A stretch of DNA of 64,000 nucleotides from Streptomyces genisteinicus (GTDB lineage: Bacteria > Actinomycetota > Actinomycetes > Streptomycetales > Streptomycetaceae): the NCBI RefSeq assembly GCF_014489615.1, contig NZ_CP060825.1, positions 1,295,001 through 1,359,000 of the forward strand. The letters run 5' to 3'. Positions 60,525-64,000 of this stretch are shown here, piece by piece. Within the stretch, counting starts at the first letter, position 1, and every line of letters starts with the position of its first letter. The notes under the pieces were generated by a model that worked only from the letters and a program-made list of their open reading frames with translations, searched no databases and was not told the origin of the DNA. The translations under genes and the position numbers were made by a program.

Positions 60525-62258
60525 ATGGGCGACGTGACGGTGCCCGGTACGGGTGACGTGCCGGAGGCCGGTACCCGCGAGTGGCCGCCCCGCCCGGCGC
60601 CGGGAGGCGTGGAGGGCATCGGGGCGGCGGCCTTCGTGGTCGACGACGACGGGCGGATCCTGGCGGTCAACGGTGCCGCCGAGCGTCTCCTGGGCCGGGA
60701 CGCGGCGGCACTCGTCGGCGAGGACTCCCACGACCTGCTGCACCGCGACGAGCACGGGCACGCGCTGCCGCGCAGCCGCTGCATGATGCGGAAGGCGCTG
60801 CTCACCAGGGACACCCGGCACGGCGACGCGGAGTGGTTCGTGCGTGGTGACGGCAGTCTGCTGCGGCTGTCCTGGCTCGTCACCCCGTACACGTCGGACA
60901 CGGGCGCGGCCGGCGCGCTGGCGCTGCTGTACGAGTCACCGCACGAGGACGACCCCGGGGAGAGGGGGCATTCGGCGCCGCTCACGGAACTCGACCGCCT
61001 GTCCCTGCTCGCCGAGACGACCACCCGGCTCACGTCCACCCTCGACGTGGACGAGGCGCTGCACCGGCTGGCGGCGCTGACCGTGCCCCGGCTGGCGGAC
61101 TGGGCCGTGTTCGACCTGCTGACCGAGCACGACGAGGTGCGGCGGGTCCTGGTGACGGAGCACAAGGACGGCTTCCTGATCGAGCGGGACGATCTGCAGG
61201 GACCCATGCCGCCGGTGCCCGCGGAGTCTCCGATGCCGCTGTCGCGGGCCCTGCGCGGCGCCGCCTCCACGCTGGCAGGTCCGGCGACCTACCAGGGTCC
61301 GCCGGACTCGGGCATCGCCGTGGAGCAGCAGCGTCTGTTCGCCGCGACGGGCATGCACTCCGCCGCCATCGCGCCCATCCGGGGCCTGCGGGACGTGCTC
61401 GGCGCGCTGACCCTGGGCCGCTCGCGCCGGCACGAACCGTTCACGCCGGCCGACCTGCCGCTGCTGGAGGACCTCACCCGCCGGGCGGGCCTGGCGCTGG
61501 ACAACGCACGCCTCTACCAGCGTCAGCGCAAGGTCGCCGAGACCATGCAACGCCACCTGCTGCCGCAGCTGCCCACCGTCCCGGGGCTGGAGATGACCGC
61601 ACGGTACGTGCCGGCTCCGCACGCCTCCTCCGTGGGCGGCGACTGGTACGACGCCTTCGCGCTGGACGGCTCCACGCACGCGCTGGTCATCGGCGACGTC
61701 GTCGGGCACGACCTCGACGCCGCGGCCGGCATGGCGCAGGTCCGCAACATGTTGCGGGCCTTCGCCTGGTCCCATCCCGAGGCGGCCCCCGGCGCCGTCG
61801 TCACCCGGCTCGACGAGGCGGTGATCCATGTCGCCGAGGTCCCGATGGTCACCATGATCCTCGCCCGGCTGACATCCGGTGACGACGGGCTCTGGCACCT
61901 GCGCTGGACGAACGGGGGGCATCCGCCGCCGCTGCTCGTCACCCATGACGGCCGGGCCCGCTATCTCGACGAGGCCCACGGCATGCTGCTGGGAACGGGC
62001 CTGGACCGGCCCCGCCCGGAAGCCGTCGTCGGCCTGCCGCCCCGCTCCACGCTGCTGCTCTACACCGACGGGCTCGTCGAGTCGCCGCGGCACGTCCTCG
62101 ACCTCGGCCTGGACCGGCTGAGCCGCCACGCGGCCGCGCTGGCGCACCGGCCGCTGGAGGTCTTCTGCGACACCCTGCTGCGGGAGGTCCGCCCGGCCGA
62201 CAACGACGACGACGTCGCCATGATCGCCCTCCGTACGCCGGACGCCCCCTCCGCCTAG
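60525..62258 (+). CDS. PAS-GAF-PP2C (SpoIIE) phosphatase
   Basis: The 577-residue cytosolic regulator has a PAS domain (about 30-135; AAAFVVDDDGRILAVNGAAE), a GAF domain (about 165-335; MHSAAIAPIRGLRDVLGALT) and a SpoIIE/PP2C phosphatase (about 350-572) with metal-binding Asp in VGGDWYDAF, VIGDVVGHD and NDDDVAMIAL. It likely dephosphorylates an anti-anti-sigma factor in response to a small-molecule or redox signal. Streptomyces encodes many such proteins. GAGGAGGAAC precedes ATG 60525. Confidence 0.93.
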   Translation: MGDVTVPGTGDVPEAGTREWPPRPAPGGVEGIGAAAFVVDDDGRILAVNGAAERLLGRDAAALVGEDSHDLLHRDEHGHALPRSRCMMRKALLTRDTRHGDAEWFVRGDGSLLRLSWLVTPYTSDTGAAGALALLYESPHEDDPGERGHSAPLTELDRLSLLAETTTRLTSTLDVDEALHRLAALTVPRLADWAVFDLLTEHDEVRRVLVTEHKDGFLIERDDLQGPMPPVPAESPMPLSRALRGAASTLAGPATYQGPPDSGIAVEQQRLFAATGMHSAAIAPIRGLRDVLGALTLGRSRRHEPFTPADLPLLEDLTRRAGLALDNARLYQRQRKVAETMQRHLLPQLPTVPGLEMTARYVPAPHASSVGGDWYDAFALDGSTHALVIGDVVGHDLDAAAGMAQVRNMLRAFAWSHPEAAPGAVVTRLDEAVIHVAEVPMVTMILARLTSGDDGLWHLRWTNGGHPPPLLVTHDGRARYLDEAHGMLLGTGLDRPRPEAVVGLPPRSTLLLYTDGLVESPRHVLDLGLDRLSRHAAALAHRPLEVFCDTLLREVRPADNDDDVAMIALRTPDAPSA

Positions 62259-62294
62259 CCCGGACGCCCCCTCCGCCCGGGTCGGGTGCCGCCG

Positions 62295-62333
62295 CCTCCG
62301 CCCGGGCCCGGTGCCACCCGGACCGGGCGGAGG
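62295..62333. terminator. bidirectional terminator between phosphatase and ABC ATPase genes
   Basis: An 11-bp stem CCTCCGCCCGG/CCGGGCGGAGG lies just before the convergent stop at 62341. Confidence 0.75.
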
Positions 62334-62340
62334 ACCGGGG

Positions 62341-63672
62341 TCAGACCTCCAGGCCCGGGACGTCCGTCGGGGCCGGGCAGATGCGGCGGCCGAGGTGGTC
62401 GAAGACGTACAGGTGGGCGAGGTCCACGAGGAGCGGCACCTGTGCGCCGGGGCGGAGCCGCACGTCGGGGCCGGTGCGGACGACCAGGTCGCTCGGTGCG
62501 ACGGTGCGGCGCTCGTCGGGTGCGGCGACGTCCGGAGCGTCGAGCACCGCCACGGGGCCGGTGACCTGGGAGACGGCGCGCTCCTTGAGCCGGGCCAGCA
62601 TGCCGGGCCCGCCCTCCCGGCGCCTGCGCGTGGCGGTCTGCGGGCGCGAGGACTCCAGGTCGGCCACGACCGCGGGCCGCGAGCCGGTGTTGAAGTGCAC
62701 CAGCGCCTCGTGGCCCTGGTACTCCGTGTGCTCGACGAGGCCGGTCAGCGCCACCTCGCCCGGGCGGGCCTGGCTGGGCGGCGCGATGCGGGCGGCTTCG
62801 GACCGCAGGCCGACGATGATCTGGCGGCCCTGCTGGATGCGGAGCAACTGGTGGTCGGAGCTGAGCGGTTCGGGCAGCGGCAGTCGCTGGCGGCCGAGGT
62901 CGATCGACATCCGCCCGTCGAGCGGCGCGTGCACGACGGCCTGGAGGAGGTTGATCCGGGGGGTGCCGATGAACGCGGCCACGAAGACGTTCGCCGGCAG
63001 GGCGTAGGTCTCGCGCGGACTGCTCACCTGCTGGAGCACGCCCCCGCGCATCACGGCGACGCGGTCGCCCAGCGACATCGCCTCGGCCTGGTCGTGGGTC
63101 ACGTACACCGTCGTGACGCCCAGCTCGGCGGTGAGGCGGGCGATCTCCGCGCGCAGGTGGTTGCGGAGCTTGGCGTCCAGGTTGGAGAGGGGCTCGTCCA
63201 TCAGGAAGACGGAGGGGCGGCGCGAGATGGCGCGCCCCATGGCGACGCGCTGGCGCTCGCCTCCGGAGAGCTGCCCGGGGAAGCGGTCGAGCAGGTCCTC
63301 GATGCCGAGCATCCGGGCGGTCGCCTCGACGCGCGGGTTGCGGTCGGCGCGGGGGTTCTCCAGCTTCAGGGGGAAGCCGATGTTCTCGCGGTTGGTCATG
63401 CTCGGGTAGAGGGCGAAGTTCTGGAACACCATGGCCATGTCGCGTTCCCGGGGCGGGATGTCGTTGGCGTACTCGCCGTCCAGCAGCAACTCGCCCTCGG
63501 TGACGTCCTCCAGTCCGGCGATCATCCGCAGCACGGTCGACTTCCCGCAGCCGGACGGACCGAGCAGGACGAGGAACTCCCCGGGGTCGACGGTGAGGTT
63601 GAGGCGGTCGACGGCACGGGCGTTCCGTCCGTATCTCTTGCTGACGTTGTGCAGTGCGATGGCGCGCGTCAT
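62341..63672 (-). CDS. ABC transporter ATPase, MsiK/UgpC type
   Basis: The 443-residue protein has Walker A LGPSGCGKST (about 37-46), the Q-loop MVFQNFALYPSMT, signature QLSGGERQRVAMGRA, Walker B SVFLMDEPLSNLDAKL and the H-loop VTHDQAEAMSLGDR. The C-terminal 200 residues are a TOBE/OB-type regulatory domain (RSEAARIAPP, GLVEHTEYQGHEALV) with an unusual Arg-rich insert around RRRREGGPG. No permease or binding-protein gene is adjacent, so it may be a shared ATPase energising several sugar transporters, as MsiK does. The msiK name is not assigned because the true orthologue usually lies elsewhere. Confidence 0.92.
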   Translation of the reverse strand: MTRAIALHNVSKRYGRNARAVDRLNLTVDPGEFLVLLGPSGCGKSTVLRMIAGLEDVTEGELLLDGEYANDIPPRERDMAMVFQNFALYPSMTNRENIGFPLKLENPRADRNPRVEATARMLGIEDLLDRFPGQLSGGERQRVAMGRAISRRPSVFLMDEPLSNLDAKLRNHLRAEIARLTAELGVTTVYVTHDQAEAMSLGDRVAVMRGGVLQQVSSPRETYALPANVFVAAFIGTPRINLLQAVVHAPLDGRMSIDLGRQRLPLPEPLSSDHQLLRIQQGRQIIVGLRSEAARIAPPSQARPGEVALTGLVEHTEYQGHEALVHFNTGSRPAVVADLESSRPQTATRRRREGGPGMLARLKERAVSQVTGPVAVLDAPDVAAPDERRTVAPSDLVVRTGPDVRLRPGAQVPLLVDLAHLYVFDHLGRRICPAPTDVPGLEV

Positions 63673-63913
63673 AGGGGTCCCGCCCGGGAGTGAGGAAGGC
63701 AACCGAGAGGCCAGAAGTTAGCCCACCGCGTGCGATCAGGGAATGGATCGCGCGAAACGTCGGTGAACGGACATCTGAGGCACTGTCCGCTCACTTGCCG
63801 ATCCACCGGAAACGGCTGGAATCCTTCGCTCGCGGCGAAGGGCCGGGGCACATGCTTCCGGCACGAACGGAGCGTCTCGGTCCGGGCTTTCGCGCAGGTC
63901 CGGGCATGCCCGC

Positions 63914-63941
63914 GGGGCCGGCCCCGGTGCGGGCCGGCCCC
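63914..63941 (-). terminator. terminator of the gene entering from the right
   Basis: An 11-bp stem GGGGCCGGCCC/GGGCCGGCCCC with a 6-nt loop lies 9 bp after the stop at 63950. The rest of 63673-63913 shows no gene; it should hold the ABC ATPase promoter. Confidence 0.65.
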
Positions 63942-63949
63942 ACGTGCGG

Positions 63950-64000
63950 TCACACCCGGCGGACGTCCGTGAGATGCGCGAACACGACGACGTTGGCCGA
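63950..64000 (-). CDS. C-terminal end of an unidentified gene
   Basis: Sixteen residues, SANVVVFAHLTDVRRV, precede a TGA at 63952-63950. The gene continues beyond the window. A terminal beta strand of this kind is seen in sortases, but the fragment is too short to name. Confidence 0.5.
   Translation of the reverse strand, partial: SANVVVFAHLTDVRRV

Overview
The window is high-GC actinobacterial chromosome and almost certainly Streptomyces. Codons carry strong third-position GC, GTG starts are common, and many genes overlap their neighbour by GTGA or ATGA. Lineage markers include S-(hydroxymethyl)mycothiol dehydrogenase, a SoxR with the CX2CXCX5C cluster, DUF397/DUF5753 (WhiJ-type) genes, SpoIIE-type phosphatases and FG-GAP/LGFP secreted proteins. 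No rRNA, phage, insertion sequence or CRISPR array was seen.

Layout. 0-11 kb is mostly housekeeping and catabolism. It holds a partial M20 peptidase, tRNA-Leu(GAG), a secreted pectate lyase behind a promoter with an operator-like dyad, an RluA-type pseudouridine synthase, a formaldehyde-detoxification pair, an amino-acid permease and a divergent gluconate locus (gntR / gntK-gntT). 11-25.7 kb is accessory. A 1650-residue FG-GAP/LGFP secreted protein diverges from a 2373-residue Rhs polymorphic toxin with a HINT domain, followed by its probable immunity gene. Behind that sits an orphan toxin tip plus second immunity gene that begins with a copy of the HINT tail. This block is visibly AT-richer than its surroundings.

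26-43 kb holds an ASCH-NUDIX fusion, two DUF202 membrane proteins, a His-rich metal-binding protein, an MBL-fold hydrolase, a kinase/acyl-CoA dehydrogenase pair, and a SDR/acyl-CoA ligase/TetR operon that shares an operator motif with that pair. It also has a Tat-exported DUF1343 (NamZ-type) hydrolase, an erythromycin-esterase-like protein and two poorly known proteins. 43-50.5 kb holds a DraRnl-type RNA ligase, SoxR, a MaoC-like protein and TetR sharing a second operator, an acyl-CoA dehydrogenase/TetR pair with a third operator (repeated at 58.4 kb), an ArsR-type regulator and an EamA exporter.

50.6-53 kb is the most unusual part. Four genes are translationally coupled: a Cys-rich small peptide, a PatA/PatG-family subtilisin-like protease, a small CGGC protein and a PatG C-terminal-domain protein. 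This looks like an uncharacterised RiPP-like system without a visible YcaO cyclodehydratase. 53.3-55.8 kb is a WhiJ-type regulatory locus (two tandem DUF397, XRE-DUF5753, small protein, HATPase). 55.8-64 kb holds an alcohol/aldehyde dehydrogenase operon, an operon of a HEAT protein and a MerR-HEAT fusion, a PAS-GAF-PP2C phosphatase, an MsiK/UgpC-type ABC ATPase and the 3' end of one more gene.

Much of the 29-58 kb part is acyl-CoA and aldehyde catabolism controlled by at least three TetR regulators. Repeated dyads near their promoters let tentative regulons be drawn from sequence alone.
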